Source of the DNA: an uncultured Spirochaetales bacterium
GTDB taxonomy: Bacteria; Spirochaetota; Spirochaetia; Sphaerochaetales; Sphaerochaetaceae
Direction of reading: 5' to 3'
Length of the DNA stretch: 50,195 bases
NCBI GenBank assembly: GCA_949300325.1
Contig: CASGDQ010000059.1
Coordinates: forward strand, 1-50,195
Shown: piece after piece, positions 33,335-41,481 of the stretch
Layout of the letters: every line of letters starts with the position of its first letter
Position numbering within the stretch: position 1 is the stretch's first letter
Position numbers and translations under genes: made by a program
The notes under the pieces: generated by a model
Databases searched by the model: none
What the model saw: only the letters and a program-made list of their open reading frames with translations
Told to the model about the DNA's origin: nothing

Positions 33335-33773
33335 GTGAAAAACGAGGTAATGTTTTCCTCAAATTCCGAAGAATGGGCCACGCCTCAAAAGTTTTTTGAT
33401 GAACTGAACAAGGAATTTAATTTTGAATTGGATGTTTGCGCTACCCCGCAGAATGCAAAATGCAAACGTTTTTATACAAAAAACAATGATTCTCTTAAGC
33501 ATGAATGGAAAGGACGATGCTTTATGAATCCTCCATATGGAAGAGCAATCAGAAGGTGGATAGAGAAAGCAGTCGATAGTGTCCGAGGGGGGGGGGACGA
33601 TTGTTGTATGCCTCCTGCCTGCAAGAACGGATACGAGCTGGTGGCATGATCTTGTCATTCCAAATGCAACAGAAATCAGATTTATCCGCGGTCGTCTTAA
33701 ATTCAATGATGGGAAAAACTCGGCTCCCTTCCCTTCTGCCGTGGTGATCTTTGGAGGGTTAAATGAAAAATGA
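33335..33773 (+). pseudogene. dam: Dam-type DNA adenine methyltransferase split by a G10 tract
   Basis: The first frame (GTG at 33335, AAGGAG upstream) encodes a phage Dam start: FSSNSEEWATPQKFFDELN, then CATPQNAKC and the catalytic NPPYGRA. At the G10 tract (33587-33596) it shifts into a frame stopping at 33649. The expected remainder, TIVVCLLPARTDTSWWHD and IRFIRGRLKFNDG, continues in the next frame to 33773. A G9 tract would restore one protein of about 145 residues. It may be a phase-variable gene rather than a dead one; a read error in the tract is also possible. Confidence 0.85.
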
Positions 33774-33951
33774 ACTGCAAGAGCGTTTTTCCAGGATGAA
33801 AAGCATGGCGCTCCGTTCAATTGCAAAAGAAATGAAAAAAGATTTATGCATCATGTCGGATGATGAAGTTGATGTAATGCTCAAGAATTTTGAAGAGAAA
33901 AAAGAAAAGGAGATTTGTAATGATAACAAGAACAGGAATGCACTGGACTAA
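33763..33951 (+). CDS. Small phage protein, 62 residues
   Basis: Not recognised. It is helical and charged (Lys and Glu), overlaps the end of the dam second frame by 11 bp, and has GGAGGG upstream. Confidence 0.5.
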   Translation: MKNELQERFSRMKSMALRSIAKEMKKDLCIMSDDEVDVMLKNFEEKKEKEICNDNKNRNALD

Positions 33952-34189
33952 AAATTTATCACATATGGACAAGCTGAATTTAGGCTGTTCAGGCTGTCAT
34001 AATTGTTTCATCGAACTTAAGAAGAAAAAGAAAGGAAGATATCAATGTTTTGAACAGTTGTATATGACATGTTCCTATCGAGAGATATATGTAAGCGAAT
34101 TAAAACCTCCCGTTTGCTATTCTTTTGTACCCAAGAACGGGCCGGATGGAATGTGGTTTGACAAGGAGACAGAGGAATGCGGGAAATAA
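33920..34189 (+). CDS. Cys-rich phage protein, 89 residues
   Basis: Starts at the ATG at 33920 with GGAG upstream. The Cys pattern CSGCHNC with CFEQLYMTC and a late C-Y pair suggests a zinc or disulfide fold. The family is not recognised. It overlaps genes on both sides. Confidence 0.55.
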   Translation: MITRTGMHWTKNLSHMDKLNLGCSGCHNCFIELKKKKKGRYQCFEQLYMTCSYREIYVSELKPPVCYSFVPKNGPDGMWFDKETEECGK

Positions 34190-34785
34190 AATTTAGAGCA
34201 AAAACAACAAGCGATAACGAATGGGTTTATGGATATTTCTTTAAGAATGCAAACGGAGATTGCTGTATATGCGAAGAAAATGGAACTACTCATATTGTGC
34301 AACCGGATACCGTGTGCGAAATGGTCTACAAAAACAATGATGGCGAAGAATTTTACGAAGGAGATTACATCTATTTCCGGGAAGAGCCTGAAACCGGATT
34401 ATATCTTATCGTTTATAACGAAGCATATCTTTCATTCCTGCTATGCGGGGATTCGTCATACGAGGATCTTGAACAGTTAACATCGGAAGATGTAACGATG
34501 TCTGGCACTTGCTTTGATTCAGATATTGACTATTCTTGCGACGGCCACGGATCACTCGAAGTAGCGATATGGGGAAGTATGACGACATTCAAGACTGCCG
34601 AAGAGTTTATGCAGGCCTTATGCGGAAGTCTATACACTGATTTTCAAGACGTATTTGGGGAAGATCAGGATCCGAACTTTTATCTTGTCGAGCAGGGATG
34701 GATTATTGATGGTTTTCTTTCTTCTGCTGAAATCAAAGGTGCAACGCCTGTGTGGGTTGTATGGCAAAAGGAGCTGTGGGCATGA
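34177..34785 (+). CDS. YopX-like phage protein 1
   Basis: The N-terminal part of this 202-residue protein resembles YopX: MREIKFRAK at the start, then WVYGYFF and VQPDTVCEMVYKNNDGEEFY, a degenerate form of the YopX strand motif that is intact in the gene at 37110. The C-terminal 120 residues are different and acidic, with YLVEQGWIIDGFL. YopX proteins are phage accessory proteins of unknown role. Confidence 0.65.
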   Translation: MREIKFRAKTTSDNEWVYGYFFKNANGDCCICEENGTTHIVQPDTVCEMVYKNNDGEEFYEGDYIYFREEPETGLYLIVYNEAYLSFLLCGDSSYEDLEQLTSEDVTMSGTCFDSDIDYSCDGHGSLEVAIWGSMTTFKTAEEFMQALCGSLYTDFQDVFGEDQDPNFYLVEQGWIIDGFLSSAEIKGATPVWVVWQKELWA

Positions 34786-35222
34786 CACATGCTGATTTGG
34801 TTAAGATATCTGTCAAAATGGCTCACAAGCTTGGATTTCCTCTTGCCATTACAGAGCTGAAAGCTTCCAGCACAAAAGGAGAAATACCTGATTGTCTTGC
34901 GTTCAAAGGCGGTGGAGATACCCTGCTCATAGAGTGCAAGACTTCACGGGCAGATTTTCTTAGAGATAAGGAAAAGAAGTTTAAAAGCAAATCACTGGGT
35001 ATGGGAGATTACAGACTGTTCCTTTTTTGTGAAAGTGTGAATATCAGTCATAACGAAATACCCAAAGACTGGGAATACATTAAGGTCAACGAATCCGGGG
35101 AAGTTACAGAATCATCAATTAGAATAACTAATCTAGGTTTGATCGATAGCTTGCAGTTTAAAAAAAACGCAAAGGCGGAAGTTGCGGTTCTGTATTCATA
35201 CATAAGGAGAAGCAAAATATGA
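34782..35222 (+). CDS. PD-(D/E)XK nuclease-like protein
   Basis: The 146-residue product shows an N-terminal helix, then KGEIPDCLAFK and TLLIECKTSRADFLRD. The spacing D...ECK matches the PD-(D/E)XK core (Asp, then Glu-x-Lys), as in MmcB- or VRR-type nucleases. It overlaps the previous stop (ATGA) at 34782. It may be involved in DNA repair or recombination; the exact family is uncertain. Confidence 0.6.
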   Translation: MTHADLVKISVKMAHKLGFPLAITELKASSTKGEIPDCLAFKGGGDTLLIECKTSRADFLRDKEKKFKSKSLGMGDYRLFLFCESVNISHNEIPKDWEYIKVNESGEVTESSIRITNLGLIDSLQFKKNAKAEVAVLYSYIRRSKI

Positions 35223-35638
35223 CACTCGAAGAAGCAAAGAAAGAATTAGAAAAATTATATGAAAAGAAGAATGAGGCTTTTTTTAGAACATACGTATCAA
35301 TTTTTAGACATGAGGCAAACGGTATTAGTGAAGCTCTCCAAATTATAGAAAAAGTAGATACCGAACCTGTCGGAAAATCCGACACGTTGACATTGACTGG
35401 ATTAGCTTATGAATTGTGCAAGATTTTTAATTTCAAATATTTAACACTTGATTCTGAAAATTGTCTGATTTGGGATAAAGAACCGTTTTATGCTCATTCG
35501 GAAGAATGGGTTAGTTTTGAAGGCGTCTTTTTTGAAGTCCCCGTTATCCTCATGAAGAATAATTTGGATTTGTCTGAATATAAAGACGAAACAGGAAAGA
35601 TAGATTACAGCAAATGCATAGTGAAGGTGGAATTATGA
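35219..35638 (+). CDS. Phage protein with DLSEY...IDYSKCI motif, copy 1
   Basis: Not recognised. The 139-residue product has a coiled N-terminal helix (1-45), then a domain shared with the next gene that starts LTGLAYELCKIF and ends LDLSEYKDETGKIDYSKCI. Its start overlaps the previous stop. Confidence 0.6.
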   Translation: MTLEEAKKELEKLYEKKNEAFFRTYVSIFRHEANGISEALQIIEKVDTEPVGKSDTLTLTGLAYELCKIFNFKYLTLDSENCLIWDKEPFYAHSEEWVSFEGVFFEVPVILMKNNLDLSEYKDETGKIDYSKCIVKVEL

Positions 35639-35976
35639 CGCTAACAGAATTGGCTTATAAATTAAAAGAGATATTCCCGCAAACAATATATGTGACTGTC
35701 GGAAATAACCCTCATGCTTCCATAGTTGGTGATAAAGTAGTATCCATATTCTATGAAAGAAACGGGCAGAAATTAAAGCCCGAATATAACAAAGATTCGA
35801 TGTCTCCAGATACATGGGGAATAAAACATCCTAAATTAAAAGTTTATGAAAAACCATTTTATATTTCAGGTATTCATCAATTCTATCTTCATGAGATAAG
35901 CGATCTCGATCTCTCAGAATACGCAGATGAGAATGGCAAAATCGATTACAGCAAATGCATAGCAGAGACGGAATGA
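35635..35976 (+). CDS. Phage protein with DLSEY...IDYSKCI motif, copy 2
   Basis: Paralogue of the previous gene, without the N-terminal helix. The 113-residue product starts LTELAYKLKEIF and ends DLSEYADENGKIDYSKCIAE. The ATG at 35635 overlaps the previous stop. The pair looks like a local gene duplication. Confidence 0.6.
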   Translation: MTLTELAYKLKEIFPQTIYVTVGNNPHASIVGDKVVSIFYERNGQKLKPEYNKDSMSPDTWGIKHPKLKVYEKPFYISGIHQFYLHEISDLDLSEYADENGKIDYSKCIAETE

Positions 35977-36131
35977 ATAAAAGGCGTATTGATTGCGCTT
36001 ACTGTTCCATGTGGGATAGCGCCTGCTGCTATCCCATATTGGAAACAGTTTCAAGACGATATCTTATGACGATGTGGCATGTGAGAAATTTGAGCCCGAA
36101 GTATCCAATGGAGCAAATAACAGGCAAATAA
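35973..36131 (+). CDS. 52-residue Cys-rich small protein
   Basis: ATG overlaps the previous stop (ATGA). The product has DCAYCSMWDSACCYP near the N-terminus, a CxxC plus CC pattern that suggests metal binding, followed by a basic helix. No family recognised; the overlap and the lack of another gene in the gap support it. Confidence 0.5.
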   Translation: MNKRRIDCAYCSMWDSACCYPILETVSRRYLMTMWHVRNLSPKYPMEQITGK

Positions 36132-36142
36132 AGGAGGTCTGA

Positions 36143-36379
36143 ATGGAGTTTGAAAAAAAGATGGGAGCTGTATGGATAAAAAATGTTTCCTATGACTGTT
36201 ATTTCATGATTCTACAAACAAGCATTGGCTTTGTAGCAAAGCTTGTTATAAGAAAACTGAAGGTAAATTTAGATTATAAGCGCCACGCATATTTCACCAC
36301 ATTTGACGAAGCAAAAAAATGGTGTGAACAAATTGCCGGCAATCTTGCCGATACGTTTTCAAAGGCGAAGGAGGATTGA
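36143..36379 (+). CDS. Small phage protein, 78 residues
   Basis: Not recognised. AAGGAGG lies upstream. The product has alternating strands and an end helix (FDEAKKWCEQIAGNLADTF), like single-strand-domain phage accessory proteins. Confidence 0.55.
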   Translation: MEFEKKMGAVWIKNVSYDCYFMILQTSIGFVAKLVIRKLKVNLDYKRHAYFTTFDEAKKWCEQIAGNLADTFSKAKED

Positions 36380-36583
36380 ATGAAATATCTGATTACGATG
36401 GACGGAATGTTTCTGAATCACTATATGGCTTCTTCAAAGGAACTCCCAGTTTGGGACTGTCAAAGGGCCAGGCTTTTTGATAGCAAGGAAGCAGCCGAAG
36501 CAGTGCTTCAGATGGTGAACGCTAGATATATTAGAGACAGAGCAAGAATAGTAGAAATTGAAGAAGGAGAAGTATTGAAATGA
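36380..36583 (+). CDS. Small phage protein, 67 residues
   Basis: Not recognised. It follows the previous stop directly, with AAGGAGG upstream. It has a strand-helix layout with FDSKEAAEAVLQMVNARYI as the helix. Its stop overlaps the next ATG. Confidence 0.55.
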   Translation: MKYLITMDGMFLNHYMASSKELPVWDCQRARLFDSKEAAEAVLQMVNARYIRDRARIVEIEEGEVLK

Positions 36584-36765
36584 CCGTACTCGAACAACTT
36601 AAAAACGATCCAGTCCGACATGCATGGACGATGAACGATATTGTGTCTCTGACAAGGGAGCCGATTGCCAAGGTGCTTTCCGAGGTGCACAGGCTTATGG
36701 AAGAAGGCAAGATACAGATGGACGGAGGATTGTACCATCTGACGGAAAAGGCATGGAAGATATAA
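36580..36765 (+). CDS. Small winged-helix-like protein
   Basis: The 61-residue product fits a winged helix: an N-terminal helix, MNDIVSLTREPIAKVLSEVH as helix-turn-helix, then a hairpin (KIQMDGGLYHL). It may regulate phage genes. The ATG overlaps the previous stop. Confidence 0.55.
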   Translation: MTVLEQLKNDPVRHAWTMNDIVSLTREPIAKVLSEVHRLMEEGKIQMDGGLYHLTEKAWKI

Positions 36766-36768
36766 ATT

Positions 36769-37113
36769 ATGGAATATGAAGGTTGGTTGAAATCGCTTAA
36801 AGCGGGCGATACGGTTGTATTAGAAAAATTTGGATGGGGATATGACATACTCGAAGAGCGTACAGTTTCCAAGATAACCCAAAAAGGATTTATAAAGGTT
36901 GATACTTTTCTTTTTGATTCAAAAACAGGGGCATGTCGTGGCCCTCATGATGTAAATATCTTAGATCCTAAAGACGAAGATACAATAAATAGATTAAGAG
37001 AATGGGAAAAAGAAAAATATATCATGACCATTATGGGAAAGATGCGAGATATAGTTGATATCACGTATGAGCAGGCTGTTGAAATAAATAAGATATTGGA
37101 GAATAGCAAATGA
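36769..37113 (+). CDS. Phage protein, 114 residues
   Basis: Not recognised. The N-terminal 50 residues look like a small strand-rich domain (GDTVVLEKFGWGYDILEERT), followed by a long helix. The stop overlaps the YopX-like gene. Confidence 0.5.
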   Translation: MEYEGWLKSLKAGDTVVLEKFGWGYDILEERTVSKITQKGFIKVDTFLFDSKTGACRGPHDVNILDPKDEDTINRLREWEKEKYIMTIMGKMRDIVDITYEQAVEINKILENSK

Positions 37114-37544
37114 GAGACATTGAATTTAGAGGGAAATACAAAGATCTAGGATGGGCAAATGGAAGCTTGCTTGTTTCAGATAAAGAATGTAAAAAGGCAG
37201 AGATATACGTGGTTTCTTCTGCTTGTAGGATGGCATATGAAGTAGATCCCGAAACAGTTGGCCAGTACATAGGCAAGAAAGACAAAAACGGCAATAAGAT
37301 ATACGAGGGGGATATTCTGCAAGTTGATGGATTTCCTACGTCCAAAAGTGGAAAAGATTATTACGCAAAAGTCTGCTGCGATATCGAGGATTTTTCATTT
37401 TTTTTATATGCGGTGAAGAAAAAGGATGTAAAAGATTTTAGCGCTGATCTGACAGGACATACTGCCGATATCTCCGATTTTGACAGCAGTTTTATTAAGG
37501 TTGTAGGAAACATCCATGACAACCCGGAATTATTGGAGGGGTAA
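37110..37544 (+). CDS. YopX-like phage protein 2
   Basis: A clear YopX family member, 144 residues. It starts MRDIEFRGKYK, has VDPETVGQYIGKKDKNGNKI followed by YEGDIL, and ends VVGNIHDNPELLEG. The function is unknown; such genes are frequent in phages of Gram-positive and Gram-negative hosts. Confidence 0.85.
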   Translation: MRDIEFRGKYKDLGWANGSLLVSDKECKKAEIYVVSSACRMAYEVDPETVGQYIGKKDKNGNKIYEGDILQVDGFPTSKSGKDYYAKVCCDIEDFSFFLYAVKKKDVKDFSADLTGHTADISDFDSSFIKVVGNIHDNPELLEG

Positions 37545-38113
37545 TGAGCTATTCGACACTATTTGCAATCACAGAAACAAATGAACTTGTAGAAGTAAAA
37601 ACATTCAGAAATTCACGGTTATTCACTCCGTTGGTTTTTGAATATTTGTGCAAGAAGTATGTACATCAATCTTGGTTTAAAGGAGCCGGCGCTTTTGATA
37701 AAATGGTGCAAGCTGGAACCATAACAGATATGCCGGATCTGTTTGCATCCGGGCTGGCTGGGATGGAGATTTTCAAGATTGCCGATACTCCTGTAGTAAT
37801 TAGGAATTTGGATATTTTTGCTAGCCGATACTATAGAACTAACGATAAGAAGCTTACTCGTTGGGCAGAGATCCGAGGAGAGCTGTTAAGTATATACACG
37901 GATCCAGGCGACAAGAGGTTTTTCGTTTTTAAAGGCACTAGTTGCGACGACAATGTTATTTCGTGGGTTGAAGAAAATAAAGAGGGACGTTGCTTTATGA
38001 AAATGGAAAATTTGTCATTACAAGGCGCTGTATTCGCCGAAGTTATGACTTTGGATGAAAACAATGAAATAGCCTATTTCCCCTTCAAAGATTATATGAA
38101 GGAGCAAACATGA
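37544..38113 (+). CDS. Phage protein, 189 residues
   Basis: Not recognised. Soluble mixed alpha/beta. GGAGGGG lies directly before the ATG, which shares one base with the previous stop. The next gene overlaps its end. Confidence 0.55.
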   Translation: MSYSTLFAITETNELVEVKTFRNSRLFTPLVFEYLCKKYVHQSWFKGAGAFDKMVQAGTITDMPDLFASGLAGMEIFKIADTPVVIRNLDIFASRYYRTNDKKLTRWAEIRGELLSIYTDPGDKRFFVFKGTSCDDNVISWVEENKEGRCFMKMENLSLQGAVFAEVMTLDENNEIAYFPFKDYMKEQT

Positions 38114-38421
38114 GAAAGATTTCTTTTTCGCACAACTATAAAAAGCTTGCAGGGCAAACTAAAGCTAGGTTGCTTTTCGTGACAGTCTTCAGCTACGAAA
38201 AAGACAAATACCCTCATTTGACTGATTATGATACTGCAATCTTGGAAGGAGGCGAATATCAGTTAAAAAAAGGAAAATATGTTCTTCTTCTTTTTTTAGG
38301 AGACAAAGGGATCCTGTTTACAACGCTTCGGTCAAAAATCGGCATGTATGGATTAGATAAAGAAGAATACTACAAGAAGCATCTGAATGAGGAATTCCAG
38401 ATCGTAATCAAAGAGGAATAA
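38110..38421 (+). CDS. Possible ASCH-like phage protein
   Basis: The 103-residue product starts MRKISFSHNYKKL, then has a basic strand and LKKGKYVLLLFLGDKGILFT. This resembles small phage ASCH (RNA-binding barrel) proteins in its first 60 residues only, so the call is weak. Confidence 0.4.
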   Translation: MRKISFSHNYKKLAGQTKARLLFVTVFSYEKDKYPHLTDYDTAILEGGEYQLKKGKYVLLLFLGDKGILFTTLRSKIGMYGLDKEEYYKKHLNEEFQIVIKEE

Positions 38422-38437
38422 TCCAGGGGGATCGATC

Positions 38438-38653
38438 ATGGATTTGGACTTGATGAGAAAGCTTTCGTTGTACTTTGATAATGTATCTGAAATGCTCTGC
38501 GATATCTGCAAAGAGAAAAATACTTGTACGAAGCTCCCCGAGTCTTCTAATGGGAAATTAATAATGCCTACATGTGGGCTTAGCGAACCGGAAGAATATG
38601 TTGATTGTAGCCTGCTGGATCTCGAGGTTGATAAAATCTTACGGAAACGCTGA
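38438..38653 (+). CDS. Cys-containing small phage protein, 71 residues
   Basis: Not recognised. It contains LCDICKEKNTC, a later single Cys, and an acidic C-terminus. A weak GGGGG site precedes the ATG. Confidence 0.5.
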   Translation: MDLDLMRKLSLYFDNVSEMLCDICKEKNTCTKLPESSNGKLIMPTCGLSEPEEYVDCSLLDLEVDKILRKR

Positions 38654-38696
38654 AACATGAAGCTTTTTACTGATACCATTTGCAAAGGAGCAAAAG

Positions 38697-39173
38697 ATGA
38701 GCGAAAAATACGATGAATATTTAAACAAACATATCGAAACCGTTAATAAGTGTTATATGCTATTAACGGGCAGATCTTTAGATACCGGACATGATTCCAG
38801 CAAGTTTGGCGATGCGGAATACTATGCATATGATCATTATTTCTATTCTGACATGGAACCTGATGAAAAGGCAAAAACAGAATTCCAGTATGCACTACTT
38901 CACCACTTTCATTTCAATAAACATCATTGGCAGAATTGGGTTATGATTAACTCAAGCCAGGAAATCAAGCCTTTAGAAATTCCTCTCAAATACATACAAG
39001 AAATGATTGCAGATTGGGCATCTTTTCATTTTAAAGAGAATGGCGGATCGGATCTTATTGCCTGGTATGAAGATCATAAAGATCTCCAGATGATCCACGA
39101 TAATTCGAGAAAGATCATAGAGGCATATATTGTAATAATGGCAAGGTTGATTGATGAGTATTTCATGGGTTGA
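38697..39173 (+). CDS. DUF5662-like phage protein
   Basis: The 158-residue product shows the pattern of DUF5662: DTGHDSSKFGDAEYYAYDHY, then ALLHHFHFNKHHWQNWV and EMIADWASF. The conserved His and Asp residues suggest an HD-like metal site. The role is unknown; the family is common in phages. AAGGAG precedes the ATG. Confidence 0.7.
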   Translation: MSEKYDEYLNKHIETVNKCYMLLTGRSLDTGHDSSKFGDAEYYAYDHYFYSDMEPDEKAKTEFQYALLHHFHFNKHHWQNWVMINSSQEIKPLEIPLKYIQEMIADWASFHFKENGGSDLIAWYEDHKDLQMIHDNSRKIIEAYIVIMARLIDEYFMG

Positions 39174-39654
39174 GCAATTTGCCTCAAGCTCTCCCTTCAT
39201 CGATGAGCTCATAAGAAGACAAAGCTGTGAGGCCTGTGCTGCAGCTGATGAATTCATACAAAAGGCAATAGAAGCGGGACTGCTGCCGCCGCAAGGAGAG
39301 GATATGAGTTATACATGCCGTATTATCAATACTGATGGATCTGTAACTTTGGTTGATTATCTGCCGAGAGGTAGTGTTATCAATTTAAATCCAACGTATC
39401 CAGCAGAAGCCGAATTTCATATTACATACAACTATGGGATAATCTTTAAAAAGGTCATAAGAGGCGGAATAGGATCCTTTGATGGGGTTTACGTGAAGAA
39501 CACAATCAAAATATTGCAAGAAGCTATCAGCAACCTGAAGGACGACGTTTCCGCAGACTATTGGGAAGCGACTGAAGGTAATGTAAAAATGGCCCTGGAA
39601 GGGATGCTGGCGCTTGCCGTTCAATGTCCTGATGGCATATGGGAAATATCATAA
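39154..39654 (+). CDS. Phage protein, start uncertain
   Basis: Not recognised. The longest likely reading starts at the ATG at 39154, overlapping the previous stop. A second ATG at 39304 has a better ribosome site (AAGGAGAGG), so translation may begin there and give a protein that starts MSYTCRIINTDG. Confidence 0.5.
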   Translation: MSISWVEQFASSSPFIDELIRRQSCEACAAADEFIQKAIEAGLLPPQGEDMSYTCRIINTDGSVTLVDYLPRGSVINLNPTYPAEAEFHITYNYGIIFKKVIRGGIGSFDGVYVKNTIKILQEAISNLKDDVSADYWEATEGNVKMALEGMLALAVQCPDGIWEIS

Positions 39655-40028
39655 TGAATGCAGCTCAAAACCGGGCAAAGACATGTAAAGTGTAAAGAAT
39701 TCTAATTGCTTAGAGTGTAAAGAATTATTTTTCAGACCAGAAATTTTATGATTAAGGCGCGTGACGCACTTGGTTGGGAAAACTGCAGCGTCCACAGTAC
39801 CTTAAACACACCAGGGCCTAACATAGAAAGTAAAAATGCGTTTAAATTTCATGAGTCTGTAAAGAAAGCCTTTTAGTTTTGGCTCAAGCCTTTAAAAAAG
39901 TAAATCAATAAATCAAGAGTAAATAAAGTTTTAAAAACGAAATAGTTAAAGCCTGTAAATAATTGCAATAGAATAAATTAAAGTAAATCATTTTTTGATA
40001 AAATTTCTAATATTGTTTCACTTTTCTA
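39655..40028. other. Gap with no confident gene
   Basis: Together with the promoter and leader that follow, this gap spans 440 nt. It is A+T-rich and holds an exact repeat of AGTGTAAAGAATT (39689-39701 and 39714-39726) and the motif GGCTCAAGCC. A 42-codon frame (39748-39876) lacks a ribosome site. Nothing firm is seen here; a small RNA is possible. Confidence 0.4.
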
Positions 40029-40057
40029 TTGCTTTATTGTACGTTTTCGCGTATAAT
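40029..40057 (+). promoter_or_regulatory. Promoter with shared operator (second site)
   Basis: TTGCTT (40029-40034), a 17-bp spacer, TATAAT (40052-40057). The operator GTACGTTTTCGCGTAT (40039-40054) covers the end of the spacer and the start of the -10. Confidence 0.75.
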
Positions 40058-40093
40058 AAAGCTATAAATAAAGAAGAAATAAAGAGGCACAAA

Positions 40094-40426
40094 ATGAAAC
40101 TTAAAACTACAAAGAAATCTGTATTACAAAACTTTAGCGCAGTCTACCAAGTCGGTTATTGCAGGCTCTACAATCTGCTCCGAGAGCTAAAACCTGTTGC
40201 ATATATAGAAAACTCGACGGGCTGGCGGGCTGATGTTTATAACCTTGGTGATGGTATAGCGCTAACAACGGGATATACGCCATTCGGCCAAAAAATTGAT
40301 AGTGAAGTAATAAATGAATATGAGTTCAAAGCTAAGCTTGCACGCTGCACAGAAAATAAAGAAGCTGCCACGAATGATTTGATTAATCAGTTCAAAGAAG
40401 AAATTACAGGGAAGTTTTTTAATTAA
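40094..40426 (+). CDS. Phage protein, 110 residues
   Basis: Not recognised. ATG at 40094 with GAGG upstream; an in-frame upstream ATG lies before the promoter and is not used. The product has a basic N-terminus. It is the first gene after the operator-controlled promoter at 40029. Confidence 0.55.
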   Translation: MKLKTTKKSVLQNFSAVYQVGYCRLYNLLRELKPVAYIENSTGWRADVYNLGDGIALTTGYTPFGQKIDSEVINEYEFKAKLARCTENKEAATNDLINQFKEEITGKFFN

Positions 40427-40450
40427 TGATTGTAAAAAGGAGACGAAGAG

Positions 40451-40699
40451 ATGAAGAGCACACCTAGATATAAGATTATTGTAGACAAATCCGGCGATGT
40501 TAGATTTTTAAAGCCGTTGATGGATGGTGAGGAAAAACTATTTATCTTCATAATGACGAAGACCGGAAGACTAATTGAACGTCGCGAATTCTTCGATGTA
40601 GACAGATGCGAATATTGCGTTTTGATAAATAACGATGTTTTCACTTTCGATGAATTATTACAAAAGGGCTACCGTTTAGGCAGTGAGTTTACAAAGTGA
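40451..40699 (+). CDS. Small phage protein, 82 residues
   Basis: Not recognised. AAGGAGACG lies before the ATG. It is predicted to be strand-rich (YKIIVDKSGDVRFLK, then FIMTKTGRLIERREFF). A structured leader follows its stop. Confidence 0.55.
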   Translation: MKSTPRYKIIVDKSGDVRFLKPLMDGEEKLFIFIMTKTGRLIERREFFDVDRCEYCVLINNDVFTFDELLQKGYRLGSEFTK

Positions 40700-40704
40700 G
40701 TAAA

Positions 40705-40762
40705 CCTTTATTTGTGCCACCTTTTAGAAGGCGGCACGATGTAAAGGCTTAAGCCTGGAGGG
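40705..40762 (+). ncRNA. Structured leader RNA, copy 1
   Basis: CCTTTA (40705-40710) pairs with TAAAGG (40742-40747) and encloses the hairpin GTGCCACCT/AGGCGGCAC (40714-40737). The palindrome GGCTTAAGCC (40746-40755) shares GG with the outer stem, and GGAGGG follows. The outer stem and the palindrome therefore compete. Copy 2 is at 41482. Confidence 0.55.
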
Positions 40763-40771
40763 AAAATAAAA

Positions 40772-41191
40772 ATGGAAAGATACGAAGTAGAAAGCGAGAG
40801 GATCGGCGGCGATATATTCCCGCAGAAAGCATCAAGCAAGGAGGATGCCATAAACAAGGCCATTGCCGAGTGGGAGCATCTGACGAGATTCGAAAGGCAG
40901 AAGAGTGCCATTCACGTTGATATTGTGGACGAAGAGGGTATTCCCATAGATCGTGTATGGTCAACGCAATGGGAGCCGGATAACATAGTAAAAATCAGCT
41001 TCTCGACAAAGGAGGAGCTTAAGGCGGTAATCGATGAGTATTACTTATGCAAGTATTGGAGCGCCCGCCCTAAGACCGTAGGCGATGTATTAACGTCTGG
41101 CAGTTATGTCTTGGAAATCGAGGAATACGATTACATCTACGAATTTGATAAAGGAGAAACAGTAACCATCTACATCGAGGTGGAGGAGTGA
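40772..41191 (+). CDS. Duplicated phage protein, copy 1
   Basis: The 139-residue product is paralogous to the gene at 41798. They share MERYEV, a helix with AEWEHLT, the word VWST/IWST, and a C-terminal block with KYW...P.TVG.(V/A)L and GETVTI.IEVEE. Function unknown. The structured leader lies upstream and a G-tract promoter lies downstream of its stop. Confidence 0.6.
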   Translation: MERYEVESERIGGDIFPQKASSKEDAINKAIAEWEHLTRFERQKSAIHVDIVDEEGIPIDRVWSTQWEPDNIVKISFSTKEELKAVIDEYYLCKYWSARPKTVGDVLTSGSYVLEIEEYDYIYEFDKGETVTIYIEVEE

Positions 41192-41256
41192 CGCTCAATC
41201 AAACTAAAGCCAGTTGTTTGCCCCCCAGGGGGGGGGTACTAAAAAGACAGGATTAT
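41153..41256. repeat. 104-bp near-identical repeat, copy 1
   Basis: It contains the last codons of the first duplicated gene, then the promoter with a C6-A-G9 tract. It differs from 42173-42275 at only a few bases and by one C in the tract. Confidence 0.85.
41214..41242 (+). promoter_or_regulatory. Promoter with poly-G spacer (17 bp)
   Basis: TTGTTT (41214-41219), a spacer GCCCCCCAGGGGGGGGG of exactly 17 bp, and TACTAA (41237-41242). Slippage in the tracts would change the spacer and promoter strength. It drives the small gene at 41274. Confidence 0.6.
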
Positions 41257-41273
41257 AAACAGTAGGAAAACAA

Positions 41274-41480
41274 ATGACAGTTAAAGAAAAAAAGAATTTT
41301 ATTGTTTATTACAATCGTGAAGTTAATCATTATTTAGAGCTTTGTAAATATAACGAGTTAAATAGTGATGTTGTCGTTAAGCAGGATAGGAAGATTTCAC
41401 ATTTAAGATACATTCTTCTTCATGTTCTTGAGCATGGTTGTCGTGTTAGTGATGATGGCAGGATTATTGAAATAACTTAA
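41274..41480 (+). CDS. Small phage protein, 68 residues
   Basis: Not recognised. Largely helical with a basic centre, followed by the second structured leader. It is the first gene after the 17-bp-spacer promoter. Confidence 0.5.
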   Translation: MTVKEKKNFIVYYNREVNHYLELCKYNELNSDVVVKQDRKISHLRYILLHVLEHGCRVSDDGRIIEIT

Positions 41481-41481
41481 A

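Noticed and set aside
39748..39876. 42-codon gene in the 39655-40093 gap
   Set aside because: No ribosome site and no recognisable protein; mentioned only as a possibility.
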